A DNA stretch of 64,000 nt, taken from contig CAVVFX010000003.1 in NCBI GenBank assembly GCA_963747535.1, forward strand, positions 186,001 to 250,000. Reading direction: 5' to 3'. The notes beneath the pieces were generated by a model. That model was not told the DNA's origin, made no database searches, and saw only the letters and a program-made list of their open reading frames with translations. The stretch's first letter is position 1. Each line of letters opens with the position of its first letter. This DNA comes from CAVVFX01 sp963747535. GTDB taxonomy: Bacteria > Acidobacteriota > Terriglobia > Bryobacterales > Bryobacteraceae. The position numbers and the translations under genes are program-made. Positions 1 through 7,729 of this stretch are shown here, piece after piece.

Positions 1-992
1 GCGGGTCGGTCGATCTGCAGAGCGAACCCGGCCGCTCCACGACCCTCCGCATCAAGATCCCGCTCACCCTGGCCATCATTCCCGCGCTGATCGTCGAATG
101 TGCGGGAAGCCGCTACGCCATTCCCCAATCGAGTCTGCTCGAACTCGTACGGCTGGACCCCGAGAGCGGCGCCCAGCCGATCGAGTACATCGATTCGATT
201 CCTGTCTACCGGCTGCGCGGCAATCTTCTCCCCCTCATCTATCTCAGTCAGGAGTTGGGCCTGGCCGGTGTTGACCGGGACGCCCAGGGGGTCGTCTTCA
301 TCCTCGTTTTGCAGAGCGAGGGCTGCCAGTTCGGCCTGGTCGTCGACGGCATTCGCGACACCGAGGAGATTGTCGTCAAGCCCATCGGGAAGCAACTGAA
401 GGATCTCAGTGTGTATGCCGGCGCCACCATCATGGGTGACGGCCTCGTGGCGCTCATCCTGGATATCCCCGGCTTAGCCCGGCGTGCCAAAGTCGTCAGT
501 GATGTTCGTGCCGGCGCGCAGGAAGCCCGGTCTCGTGAGGAGCAGGCCCGCAGCAAGAGCTCCGGCGGCGCCGTGGGGACTCAAGCGCAAAGTCTGTTGC
601 TGTTCTCCACTGCGGCCGGCGGTCAGGCCGCGATTCCGCTGTCCCGGGTGGCGCGCCTGGAGGAGATTTCGCCGTCTCACGTGGAACATTCTGGAGAACA
701 CGAGGTGATCCAGTACCGGGGCGAGATCATGCCGCTGATCCGCTTGACCCGGAATTCTTTCGATCCAGACGGGAAACTTCAGGTAGTGGTCTGCAGCTAC
801 GGTGAGAGCCGTGTAGGTCTCGTCGTTGAGCGTATTCTGGACGCCATTGACGACAGCGCGGTCGTGCAGCCCGGTACCCACCGGCCCGGAATTCTGGGTT
901 CGGCCGTCGTGAAGAAGCGCGTCACGGACTTTCTCGACATCGATGGAATCGTATGCAGTTCGGGAAGTGCAATGGGAGAGGGCTATGTCTAA
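1..992 (+). CDS. cheA: Chemotaxis histidine kinase CheA, C-terminal part (cut by window edge)
   Basis: Frame 3 is open from the first base to the stop at 990-992, giving 329 visible residues; the N-terminus (HPt, dimerisation and most of the ATPase domain) lies outside. The first residues (LQSEPGRSTTLRIKIPLTLA) are the end of a CheA HATPase domain and run straight into a CheW-like SH3 domain (about residues 20-165). A linker rich in Ala, Arg and Ser follows, then a second CheW-like domain (about 190-318; 'LVVERILDAID', 'DIDGIV'). CheA proteins with two CheW-like domains are a known variant for docking into chemosensory arrays. The kinase passes phosphate to CheY-like receivers and CheB. The stop overlaps the cheW start (ATG at 985), so the genes are translationally coupled. 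The family call is firm; only the missing N-terminus prevents checking the phosphoacceptor His. Confidence 0.93.
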   Translation, partial: GSVDLQSEPGRSTTLRIKIPLTLAIIPALIVECAGSRYAIPQSSLLELVRLDPESGAQPIEYIDSIPVYRLRGNLLPLIYLSQELGLAGVDRDAQGVVFILVLQSEGCQFGLVVDGIRDTEEIVVKPIGKQLKDLSVYAGATIMGDGLVALILDIPGLARRAKVVSDVRAGAQEARSREEQARSKSSGGAVGTQAQSLLLFSTAAGGQAAIPLSRVARLEEISPSHVEHSGEHEVIQYRGEIMPLIRLTRNSFDPDGKLQVVVCSYGESRVGLVVERILDAIDDSAVVQPGTHRPGILGSAVVKKRVTDFLDIDGIVCSSGSAMGEGYV

Positions 993-1455
993 GACCAGGC
1001 AATACTGCACGTTTTATGTCGATCGGATGCTTCTAGGCGTAGAGGTCCTCCAAGTGCAAGAGGTAATCCGGCGGCACCAGATCACCGAGGTGCCTCTTGC
1101 TCCACCCGGTCTCAGCGGTTTGATGAATCTGCGGGGAAGTATTGTGCCCTGCATTGACCTGCGCCGCCGTTTCGGCCTCCCGCGTGCGCCCGCCAATTTG
1201 GCCTCGACCAACATCGTAGTACAGGGCGTCGGGGGTTTGGCCAGTCTGCAGGTGGATCGAATCTGCGACGTTCTCGAGGTCGCTGACGAATGTTTCGAAC
1301 TCCCGCCCGAAACGCTGCGAACCGAAGCCCGCAATCTCATCGATCGAGTGTGCAAACTGGACAGCGCGCTCCTTCTGACGTTGAATTTGGCGCGCGTCAT
1401 CGAAATCGAAACGGGGCCGCAACACAGCGCGCTATCGCCGCAAACCGTAGGGTAG
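985..1455 (+). CDS. cheW: Chemotaxis coupling protein CheW
   Basis: 156 residues forming one CheW domain, the adaptor that couples methyl-accepting receptors to CheA under the inner membrane. Visible hallmarks are 'YCTFYVDRMLLGVEVLQVQE' near the N-terminus, 'LSGLMNLRGSIVPCIDLRRR' in the middle and 'LLLTLNLARVIEIE' at the end. Start chosen at ATG 985 because GGGAGAGG lies just upstream and because the start overlaps the cheA stop by 8 bases; an upstream in-frame ATG at 943 would sit deep inside cheA and lacks such a site. It is the second gene of the che operon. The last codons abut a short dispersed repeat that begins at 1454. Confidence 0.93.
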   Translation: MSKTRQYCTFYVDRMLLGVEVLQVQEVIRRHQITEVPLAPPGLSGLMNLRGSIVPCIDLRRRFGLPRAPANLASTNIVVQGVGGLASLQVDRICDVLEVADECFELPPETLRTEARNLIDRVCKLDSALLLTLNLARVIEIETGPQHSALSPQTVG

Positions 1456-1515
1456 ACCATCGTTTTTCGTGGTCCGGGGGACCCTCTGGGTCGGCTGCGC
1501 AGCAGCCGCTTTGGA
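1454..1515 (+). repeat. Dispersed GACCAT/GTGGTC hairpin repeat, copy 1
   Basis: The sequence has a small inverted repeat (gaccatcg - T run - cgtggtc) followed by a 'gctgcgcagcagccgct' block. Two further copies lie at 59786-59835 and 59861-59900 with the same hairpin and the same 'gctgcggagcagc' block. It overlaps the cheW stop and occupies the start of the 251-base gap before the receiver gene at 1707. The rest of that gap (1516-1706) shows no gene. Function unknown; it may fold in RNA. Confidence 0.6.
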
Positions 1516-1706
1516 TTTCAGTAATACAGACTAGGCGCCTGCCGGGCGCCGTGCTCTCCAGAAATTGCGGCCAAACTTCTCTTGCGGGGGCAAAGGCGCT
1601 GGTTTCAGACGCGGCCTGCCCGCGGTTAGCAGCTGAAAGGTTAATCGATGTCGCCTTTGGCCATAAATTTGAATCCGGTCGTAGAGCAGTTCAGGTGAAT
1701 AGAATT

Positions 1707-2072
1707 ATGCGAGTCCTTATTATTGATGATTCCCGGACGATGCGGAATTACCTCGCGGGCGTGTTACGGGATCTTCATACCGACAGCGAGCAGGCAGGCG
1801 ACGGTCAGGAGGCTCTCGAGTGTCTCGAAGGCCGCGATTTCGACCTGGCCCTGGTGGATTGGGACATGCCTCGCATGGACGGTATTTCCTTTGTGCGCGC
1901 GGTTCGTTTAGAACCGCGTTTCGACCCGATGAAGCTGCTGATGCTGACGTCGCATTCGTCCATGGATGCGGTGTGCCAGGCGTTGAACACCGGCGCCGAC
2001 GACTACCTGATGAAACCGGTCAGCGCAGCCATGCTCGGCGAAAAGCTGCGGCTTTTCGGGCTCGTCGATTGA
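1707..2072 (+). CDS. CheY-like single-domain response regulator
   Basis: 121 residues covering exactly one receiver domain with no output domain. Phosphoacceptor Asp51 ('LALVDWDMPRMDG'), acidic pair Asp7-Asp8 ('IIDDS'), switch Thr ('LMLTSHSS') and Lys ('DYLMKP') are all present. Start ATG 1707 is preceded by AGGTGA at 1693-1698; an open frame continues upstream but has no site and no receiver homology. Lying between cheW and cheB, it most likely takes phosphate from the CheA of this operon and acts as the diffusible CheY or a phosphate sink. What it binds (flagellar switch or another target) cannot be told from this window, since no motility gene is present. Confidence 0.9.
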   Translation: MRVLIIDDSRTMRNYLAGVLRDLHTDSEQAGDGQEALECLEGRDFDLALVDWDMPRMDGISFVRAVRLEPRFDPMKLLMLTSHSSMDAVCQALNTGADDYLMKPVSAAMLGEKLRLFGLVD

Positions 2073-2081
2073 GTGCTTTCT

Positions 2082-3197
2082 ATGAATCCTATTCGCATTT
2101 TGGTCGTCGACGACTCCGTGGTCATGCGGCGCGTGATCTGCCAGATCCTGGAGGGTGATCCCGAATTGCAGATTGCCGGCTGGGCGGCCAACGGCCGTCT
2201 CGCGTTGGAACGCATCCCGCAAGTCAATCCCGACTGTGTCACTCTCGACGTCGAGATGCCTGAAATGGACGGGATTGCGGCTCTCCGGGAAATCCGCAAG
2301 GTGTTCCCGCGGCTGCCCGTCATCATGTTCAGCACGGAGACCCGGCAGGGCGCAGTTCGCACTATCGAAGCGCTGTCGCTCGGAGCCACCGATTACGTTT
2401 CCAAACCGGCTAATGTCGCCAGCGTGAGTGAATCCGTCGCCCGCCTTCGTGAAGAACTCGTGCCGCGCATAAAAGCGCATTGCAGCAGACCTCTGATCAG
2501 TCCGGCGGCGCAAGCGATACCGCGCTCACCCGTCGTCGCCTTTTCGAAAGCCGGACCGCCCGCTTCTTCCCCCTACCCCGTTCCACGGCATTGTGACATC
2601 ATTTGTGTGGCTTCGTCGACCGGCGGGCCGAATGCTCTCTCTTCCATCTTTCAGCACCTTCGCGCAGCTCTCCCGGTTCCTGTGGTGCTCGTCCAGCACA
2701 TGCCTCCGATGTTTACCGCTCTTCTAGCCGAACGCCTGGACAGTTTGGGAGGCTGTCGCGTCAGTGAAGCCCGGGATGGAGAAGTCATACGGAGCGGGCA
2801 TGCCTACATCGCCCCGGGCGGCCGGCACATGGAGGTAATACGTGCTCCCCACGGAACAACTCTCAAGCTCACGGACGCGCCTCCGGAAAACTCCTGCCGT
2901 CCGGCTGCCGATGTCCTGTTTCGCAGCGTGGCTCCGATTTACGGGCCGCGAGCGCTCGGTCTGGTCCTCACCGGCATGGGTCAGGATGGCACGCGCGGCT
3001 CGCGCGCGATCGTCGAGCGGGGTGGCGTCGTAATGGCCCAGGATGAATCCTCCAGCGTGGTTTGGGGGATGCCCGGTAGCGTCGTTCAGCACGGACTCGC
3101 CGAACGAGTCCTTGGCCTCGCCGGGATTCCCGACGCTCTGCAGGATTGGGTCCGCCGGTACGCGCCCAGCGCTGCCGCGGAGCGGGTGGCATCATGA
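2082..3197 (+). CDS. cheB: Chemotaxis glutamate methylesterase CheB
   Basis: 371 residues. The N-terminal receiver (about 1-120) has Asp10-Asp11 and phosphoacceptor Asp56 ('TLDVEMPEMDG'). A Pro/Ser-rich linker leads to the methylesterase domain (about 170-355), with the catalytic Ser near 179 ('VASSTGGPNAL'), His ('LVQHMPPMFT') and Asp ('TGMGQDGTRG'). It removes methyl groups from, or deamidates, receptor glutamates; phosphorylation by CheA activates it. ATG 2082 is chosen as start, giving 'MNPIRILVVDDS'; an in-frame GTG at 2073 directly follows the stop of the previous gene and is an alternative. Neither has a strong ribosome site, which fits coupling to the upstream gene. The stop overlaps the cheR start (ATGA at 3194-3197). 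Confidence 0.94.
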   Translation: MNPIRILVVDDSVVMRRVICQILEGDPELQIAGWAANGRLALERIPQVNPDCVTLDVEMPEMDGIAALREIRKVFPRLPVIMFSTETRQGAVRTIEALSLGATDYVSKPANVASVSESVARLREELVPRIKAHCSRPLISPAAQAIPRSPVVAFSKAGPPASSPYPVPRHCDIICVASSTGGPNALSSIFQHLRAALPVPVVLVQHMPPMFTALLAERLDSLGGCRVSEARDGEVIRSGHAYIAPGGRHMEVIRAPHGTTLKLTDAPPENSCRPAADVLFRSVAPIYGPRALGLVLTGMGQDGTRGSRAIVERGGVVMAQDESSSVVWGMPGSVVQHGLAERVLGLAGIPDALQDWVRRYAPSAAAERVAS

Positions 3198-4015
3198 TTC
3201 CCACCATCGAACTGGATTACGTCCGGACTCTCGCCCGGCAGAAAGCTGCGATCGTAATTGAAGCCGCCAAAGACTACCTCATTGAGAGCCGTCTGGAGCC
3301 TGTGGCCAGGCGCGAAGGGTTCGGATCGGCGCACGAGTTTATCCGTTCCATGCGGGAAAATCACGGACCAGACCGGTTGCACGACGCCGTCATCGACGCG
3401 CTCACCACCAACGAGACCCTCTTCTTTCGGGACCATCACCCCTTCGATGCCCTGCGCCAGACCCTGTTGCCCGAACTCATCGCCGCGCGGGTGAAATACC
3501 GCAAGCTGCGAATCTGGTCCGCTGCCTGCTCCACCGGCCAGGAGCCTTACAGTATCGCGTTGCTGATTGCCGATAAATTCCCGGAACTCGCCGGCTGGGA
3601 CATCAGAATTGTGGCGACTGATCTCTCGGACACGGTTCTCGAACAGGCCAAAGCCGGCATGTTCAGCAAATTCGAGATCAACCGTGGCCTACCCGCGCCG
3701 ATGCTCATCAAATATTTCCAGCAGCGCGGCCAGTATTGGGTGATCGGCGGTGACATCCGCAGGAAGATCGAATTCCGCAAACTCAATCTGGCGGAGGACT
3801 GGCCTGCTCTGCCGCAGTTTGACCTCGTTTTTCTTCGCAACGTCATGATCTATTTCGACGTTCAGACCAAGCGCCAGATCCTGTCCAGGGTCCGCCGGGT
3901 GCTGGCGCCGGACGGTTATCTCGCTTTGGGTAGCGCCGAAACACCGCTGACCATCACCGCGGATCTCAAGTCAGTTACAGTAGGACGCACGGTTTTCTAC
4001 CAGTACGGACTCTAG
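3194..4015 (+). CDS. cheR: Chemotaxis protein methyltransferase CheR
   Basis: 273 residues with the CheR all-helical N-terminal domain and an S-adenosylmethionine methyltransferase fold. Visible motifs are 'TTNETLFFRDHHPF', the SAM-binding 'IWSAACSTGQEPYSIALL', 'DIRIVATDLSDTVLEQAKAG' and 'DLVFLRNVMIYFD'. It methylates glutamates on chemoreceptors, opposing CheB. Start ATG 3194 overlaps the cheB stop in an ATGA arrangement. It is the last gene of the operon visible here; no cheD or receptor gene follows. The next gene on the opposite strand (a broken polymerase) overlaps its last 45 bases tail to tail. Confidence 0.94.
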   Translation: MIPTIELDYVRTLARQKAAIVIEAAKDYLIESRLEPVARREGFGSAHEFIRSMRENHGPDRLHDAVIDALTTNETLFFRDHHPFDALRQTLLPELIAARVKYRKLRIWSAACSTGQEPYSIALLIADKFPELAGWDIRIVATDLSDTVLEQAKAGMFSKFEINRGLPAPMLIKYFQQRGQYWVIGGDIRRKIEFRKLNLAEDWPALPQFDLVFLRNVMIYFDVQTKRQILSRVRRVLAPDGYLALGSAETPLTITADLKSVTVGRTVFYQYGL

Positions 4016-4717
4016 CCAAACTCTTTGTAAGCCGCTAACCGAGGGGCTGGCCCGCGGTCCGGAGTGCTCGTTGACTGTGGGCTGCCCCCGCGGCTGGGAG
4101 CGCAGTGACCAGAGGGTCGCTCCGGCCGTTCCTTTTGCCGGTCCAACCGGGCGGTTGTTGGGCCGGGCTCCAAGCGTCAAGCATTTTGGAATGCTGGGGA
4201 TCTTGAGCTGAGCCAAAGCATCCCGAACTGCCGGTGCTGCTTCGAGTACCTGTTTGAAATCCGAGCCGGCCGTCGGGTCGAGGTCGAAGTGCAGATAATC
4301 CGGACGGTCGACATCATCGCATCGCGCGTACCAGGGATTGAGATCGATGCAGCCGAGGTTGATCACCCAGAGTAGTCCCGCCAGATTCTGGATGACCGGG
4401 AAATCCACCAGGTTAGCCGACGGATGCTGAATTTCACAGATTGGAATCCATTTCGGTCGCGGGTCGGGGACTCGCTTTTGAAAGAAGAACTTGCCATAGG
4501 CTCCGTCCGGATAGCCTTTCATCACTATCGCGCGGTTCGCTAAGTGGGGCAACAGAAGCGGCGAAATGTCGGCGTAGTATTGAAGTAGCGCGCCCTTGGA
4601 AAGACCGTCTTCCGGCCAAAAAATCTTATCGAGATGAGTTAGTTTGAGGGGATCGCCGTCAATGGTCAACTCGGCGGTCGACCGATCCGTAGGGATCTCG
4701 ATTGCCGGGATGAGCAC
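3971..4717 (-). pseudogene. Truncated LigD-type DNA polymerase/primase domain (NHEJ)
   Basis: The N-terminal ~175 residues match the polymerase domain of bacterial LigD: 'LTHLDKIFWPEDGLSKGALL', 'MKGYPDG', 'KFFFQKRVPD', 'INLGCIDLNPWYAR' and the metal-binding 'HFDLDP'. After 'DALAQLKIPSIPK' (about position 4185) the family sequence stops, where 'TSGSKGLH...' would normally follow. The remaining ~70 residues are unrelated, Arg/Pro-rich sequence. A normal Pol domain is near 290 residues, so the last third with further active-site residues is missing. Frame start is GTG 4717. No ligase or Ku gene is beside it. Probably a relic; a partly active fragment cannot be ruled out. Confidence 0.75.
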
Positions 4718-5030
4718 TCATGCCGGTTGCGGAGCAACCAGGGGGCCTCCAAGCCGCTACTGACTGTCCTACGACTCTCATCGGCACGTCGTTTGCAGTA
4801 ACCGGCATTGATGCCCGGCGCGTTCAGCACTGTATTCATCCTGACGTTGACCCGGTATAAATCCCTGGTTTATCCGTTCGATAATCGTAAGGTTTATAAC
4901 AACTGCTACACGCCGTCAATTAACCGGCTGGCTTAATCAAGTTAGGATAAAAAATGCGTATACATTCCATGTAGTACCTTGGCGATTAGCAGTTGTGTGC
5001 GCGTTCGAAATCCGCCCAGAGGGAGAATCT
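4718..5030. other. Intergenic region, A+T-rich leader of the rsb operon
   Basis: 313 bases without a convincing gene. The part from about 4840 to 4985 is clearly more A+T-rich than the genes around it and is the likely promoter region for the operon starting at 5031. A possible -10 box is annotated separately. Confidence 0.5.
4933..4964 (+). promoter_or_regulatory. Weak candidate promoter for the rsb operon
   Basis: TATACA at 4959-4964 resembles a -10 box. The nearest -35-like hexamer is TTAATC at 4933-4938 with a long 20-base spacer, so the call is tentative. It lies about 65 bases before the rsbR start. Confidence 0.25.
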
Positions 5031-5903
5031 ATGCCAGTAGCATCCAACAGTAAGTTAGCGGAAGTACTGACTAATCGGCAGAATGAGATCACGAATAAGT
5101 GGCTGGAACTGCAAGCTGCGGCTGGTACCGGAAGAACATCACCGACGGATAACGTGCAGAAATCGCGGGAGCTGATGCGTTCATTGACCGATGCGATGCG
5201 GGAAGATACGTCTGGCGATATCACCGGACCGGCATGGCATTCTCTTAGAGATTTGCTCGGGGAATTTTCCGAGAGCCGCAGTAGAGCCGGGTATTCGCCT
5301 TCGGAAACGGCTTCTTTCGTTTTTTCCCTGAAACAGCCGCTCTTTTTCTTTCTACGGCAGGATTTGGGTCAGGATGCCGCTCTTCTCGCCGATGTCATGT
5401 GGCAAGCGACGGAGGTGCTCGACAATCTCGGTCTCCAGACCATGGAAGTATTCCAGAAAACGCGGGAAGACATCATCGGCCGGCAACAGCAGGAATTGCT
5501 GGAGCTTTCGACTCCCGTGGTCCGGCTTTGGGATAATATTCTGGCTCTACCGCTGATCGGAACTCTTGACAGCGCACGCACACAGATCGTGATGCAGAAT
5601 CTGCTGGAAGCGATCGTTCAGACCCGCTCGGATTTTGCCATTATTGATATTACCGGCGTCCCTCTGGTAGATACCCTGGTTGCACAGCACCTGCTGAAAA
5701 CCGTGGCCGCAGCACGTCTGATGGGCGCCGATTGCCTGATCAGCGGAATCAGGCCGCAGATCGCGCAGACGATCATCCACCTTGGCGTGGATTTAACCGA
5801 TGTTACGACCAAGGCGACTCTCGCCGACGCTTTTGCGGTCGCGTTGCGCCGCAGCGGCCACTTGGTCGTGAAAGAGGATAAACGTCTGGGCGCGGGGAGG
5901 TAA
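5031..5903 (+). CDS. rsbR: RsbR-type stressosome sensor/scaffold (RsbT co-antagonist)
   Basis: 290 residues: an N-terminal helical, non-haem-globin-like sensor domain (about 10-145) and a C-terminal STAS domain (about 157-275). RsbR and RsbS co-assemble into the stressosome, which holds the RsbT kinase until a signal releases it. The STAS domain keeps 'DITGVPLVDT'; Thr215 aligns with RsbS Ser59 / RsbRA Thr171, and Ser238 in 'LISGIRP' occupies the second phosphosite (Thr205 in B. subtilis RsbRA). Both positions are therefore hydroxyl residues, as needed for RsbT control. Start ATG 5031 follows AGGGAGA; an upstream in-frame start has no such site. First gene of a tight six-gene run, 2 bases before rsbS. 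What it senses is not visible in the sequence. Confidence 0.9.
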   Translation: MPVASNSKLAEVLTNRQNEITNKWLELQAAAGTGRTSPTDNVQKSRELMRSLTDAMREDTSGDITGPAWHSLRDLLGEFSESRSRAGYSPSETASFVFSLKQPLFFFLRQDLGQDAALLADVMWQATEVLDNLGLQTMEVFQKTREDIIGRQQQELLELSTPVVRLWDNILALPLIGTLDSARTQIVMQNLLEAIVQTRSDFAIIDITGVPLVDTLVAQHLLKTVAAARLMGADCLISGIRPQIAQTIIHLGVDLTDVTTKATLADAFAVALRRSGHLVVKEDKRLGAGR

Positions 5904-5905
5904 GC

Positions 5906-6313
5906 ATGGAGCGGATCCCCATCCTGAAAATGGGCCAGTTCCTGCTGGTAACCATTCAAGTTGACATGCACGACCGGCTCGCCCTGACGCTGCAGGACGA
6001 CCTGACTCAGCAGATTGTCAGGTGGCGGGCTCATGGTGTTCTTATCGATATCTCGACCCTCGAGATGGTGGACTCTTTTATCGGCCGTATGCTGGGGACG
6101 ATCGCATCCATGGCGCGCCTGCTCGATGCCAACACGGTCGTCGTGGGCATGCAACCGTCGGTCGCCATCACGTTAGTTGAACTGGGCCTTTCGCTGAAGG
6201 GCATCCGCACGGCGCTCGATGTGGAAAAGGGAATGGCGCTCCTCAATGCCGCCCTGGTCGAAAGCCGGGAGGCAGAGGGCGGGAAAGCGCAGGATGAGAA
6301 TTCTCAGTTCTGA
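5906..6313 (+). CDS. rsbS: RsbS stressosome STAS protein
   Basis: 135 residues forming one STAS domain. 'PILKMGQFLLVTIQVDMHD', 'VLIDISTLEMVDSFIGR' and 'VVVGMQPSVAITLVELG' follow B. subtilis RsbS almost position for position. Ser57 aligns with Ser59, the residue RsbT phosphorylates to break the stressosome-RsbT complex. A polar tail of about 20 residues (Glu, Gly, Lys) extends beyond the usual ~120-residue length, because the end overlaps rsbT by 20 bases. Start ATG 5906 follows GGGGAGGTAA. The domain order and the tight spacing with rsbR and rsbT make the assignment firm. Confidence 0.92.
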   Translation: MERIPILKMGQFLLVTIQVDMHDRLALTLQDDLTQQIVRWRAHGVLIDISTLEMVDSFIGRMLGTIASMARLLDANTVVVGMQPSVAITLVELGLSLKGIRTALDVEKGMALLNAALVESREAEGGKAQDENSQF

Positions 6314-6698
6314 ACAGATTGAGATTCGGGCATCCGACGATATAGTGATCGCCCGCCAGGCGGTAAGAAAAAAGGCTGTTGCGTTGGGCTTCGGACTTGT
6401 GGACCAGACCAAATTCGTTACTGCTTCGAGCGAACTCGCCCGGAACACCCTGGATTACGGGGGAGGCGGCGCCGTGCAGTTGGAGATTGTCGAAGACGGC
6501 CGGCGTTCCGGGCTGCGCCTCACATTTACAGATCGGGGACCGGGTATCCCCAATATCGACCAGGCTATGAAGGACGGCTACACGACCGGACGAGGCATGG
6601 GGCTAGGGCTGGGCGGGGCTAAAAGACTATCGCATGAATTCTCCATCGCGTCGACTCCGGGTGAAGGCACCACGGTTTCGATCTTGAGGTGGAAATAG
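6294..6698 (+). CDS. rsbT: RsbT switch serine/threonine kinase
   Basis: 134 residues of GHKL-type ATPase, the RsbT switch kinase. N box 'SSELARNTLDYGGGG', G1 box 'DRGPGIPN' and lid 'GRGMGLGLGGAKRL' are intact. In known stressosomes RsbT phosphorylates RsbS and RsbR, is freed, and then activates a partner (the RsbU phosphatase in Bacillus). No RsbU is found here; the next gene carries its own PP2C domain. Start ATG 6294 (after GCAGG) gives the family N-terminus 'MRILSSEQIEI' and overlaps rsbS by 20 bases. It is the first of three consecutive genes carrying an RsbT-like ATPase domain. Confidence 0.92.
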   Translation: MRILSSEQIEIRASDDIVIARQAVRKKAVALGFGLVDQTKFVTASSELARNTLDYGGGGAVQLEIVEDGRRSGLRLTFTDRGPGIPNIDQAMKDGYTTGRGMGLGLGGAKRLSHEFSIASTPGEGTTVSILRWK

Positions 6699-6700
6699 CC

Positions 6701-7720
6701 ATGATGGCTGCGTTGCGGATCGCGGTAACCGAACAGAGCCAGATTGCGGAAGCCCGCCGAGTTGCCAGAAAGATGGCGAACGACGTAGGGCTGGATGAGC
6801 CTTGTCAAGAGCAGGTAGCCATCGTGGTAACCGAGGCATGCACCAACCTCATTAAATATGCGGGAGGGGGTCAGATCCTGGTGGTCCCTCCCTGGACTGA
6901 TGGCGAGGCGGCTCTGGAGGTTCTGGCGATCGACCGTGGGCCCGGAATCCGTAATCTCGATCGCTGTCTGCAGGATGGTTACACTACAGGCAGTTCCCCA
7001 GGGCACGGCCTCGGGACGATCGTGCGGCTGTCGACCGCTTCCGACTTTTATTCCGTGCAGGGGAAGGGAACCGCATTGCTCGCGCGATGGTCATTACCGG
7101 GCACTCCCGCCGCAGATCCATGTGGTCTGGCGATAGGCGCCGTCAACATCGCCAAGCCCGGACAGGAGGTTTGCGGAGATTCGTGGGGGGTGGTAAAACA
7201 TGCGGATCGATGCATGCTGATGGTCGCGGACGGCCTGGGTCACGGCTACGAAGCTCAACTGGCGTCGCGTGCGGCAGTGCAGGTTCTGGGCGAGCATCCC
7301 GAGCTTGCTCCGGGAGAGTTGCTCGGTTACGCGCAAGGGGCGCTGCGCAGTACACGAGGCGCGGCTGTCGCAGTGGCCAGGATTGACCCGGCGCTTGGCA
7401 AAGTGACGTTCGCCGGGATTGGCAACGTTGCAGCGCAAATCTGTGCAGGTTCGAAGACCTGCCAGCACCTGGTTTCGGTGAATGGTACGGTCGGCCAGCA
7501 GAGTCACCCGATCCGCGAATTCAGTTATCCGTGGCCCGACGGTGGGATCATGGTTCTCAATTCGGACGGACTCTCCAGCGGTGTGGGCTTCGACGCTCAC
7601 CCGGGTCTGGTGCTGCGGGATCCTGGTCTCATAGCAGGAGTCTTATATCGGGATTTTTCCCGCGGCCACGATGACTCCACGGTCGTCGTCGCGAAGTTTC
7701 CCCGGCGAGCTACGCTTTAG
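6701..7720 (+). CDS. RsbT-like ATPase fused to PP2C phosphatase (RsbX-like)
   Basis: 339 residues. Residues 1-135 form a GHKL/RsbW-RsbT-type ATPase (N box 'VTEACTNLIKYAGGG', 'DRGPGIRN', 'GHGLGT'). Residues about 145-335 form a SpoIIE/RsbX-type PP2C domain with the metal-binding acidic residues in 'CGDSWG', 'VADGLGHGYEA', 'NSDGLSSG' and 'RGHDDSTVVV'. In stressosome systems RsbX dephosphorylates RsbR and RsbS to reset the complex; that is the likely job of the C-terminal half. Fusing a switch-kinase-like domain to the reset phosphatase could make one bifunctional protein. Start ATG 6701, two bases after the rsbT stop, follows GAGGTGG inside rsbT. ATP-binding SpoIIE phosphatases of this layout are known; their partner proteins are mostly not. 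Confidence 0.87.
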   Translation: MMAALRIAVTEQSQIAEARRVARKMANDVGLDEPCQEQVAIVVTEACTNLIKYAGGGQILVVPPWTDGEAALEVLAIDRGPGIRNLDRCLQDGYTTGSSPGHGLGTIVRLSTASDFYSVQGKGTALLARWSLPGTPAADPCGLAIGAVNIAKPGQEVCGDSWGVVKHADRCMLMVADGLGHGYEAQLASRAAVQVLGEHPELAPGELLGYAQGALRSTRGAAVAVARIDPALGKVTFAGIGNVAAQICAGSKTCQHLVSVNGTVGQQSHPIREFSYPWPDGGIMVLNSDGLSSGVGFDAHPGLVLRDPGLIAGVLYRDFSRGHDDSTVVVAKFPRRATL

Positions 7721-7729
7721 GACGTCACG

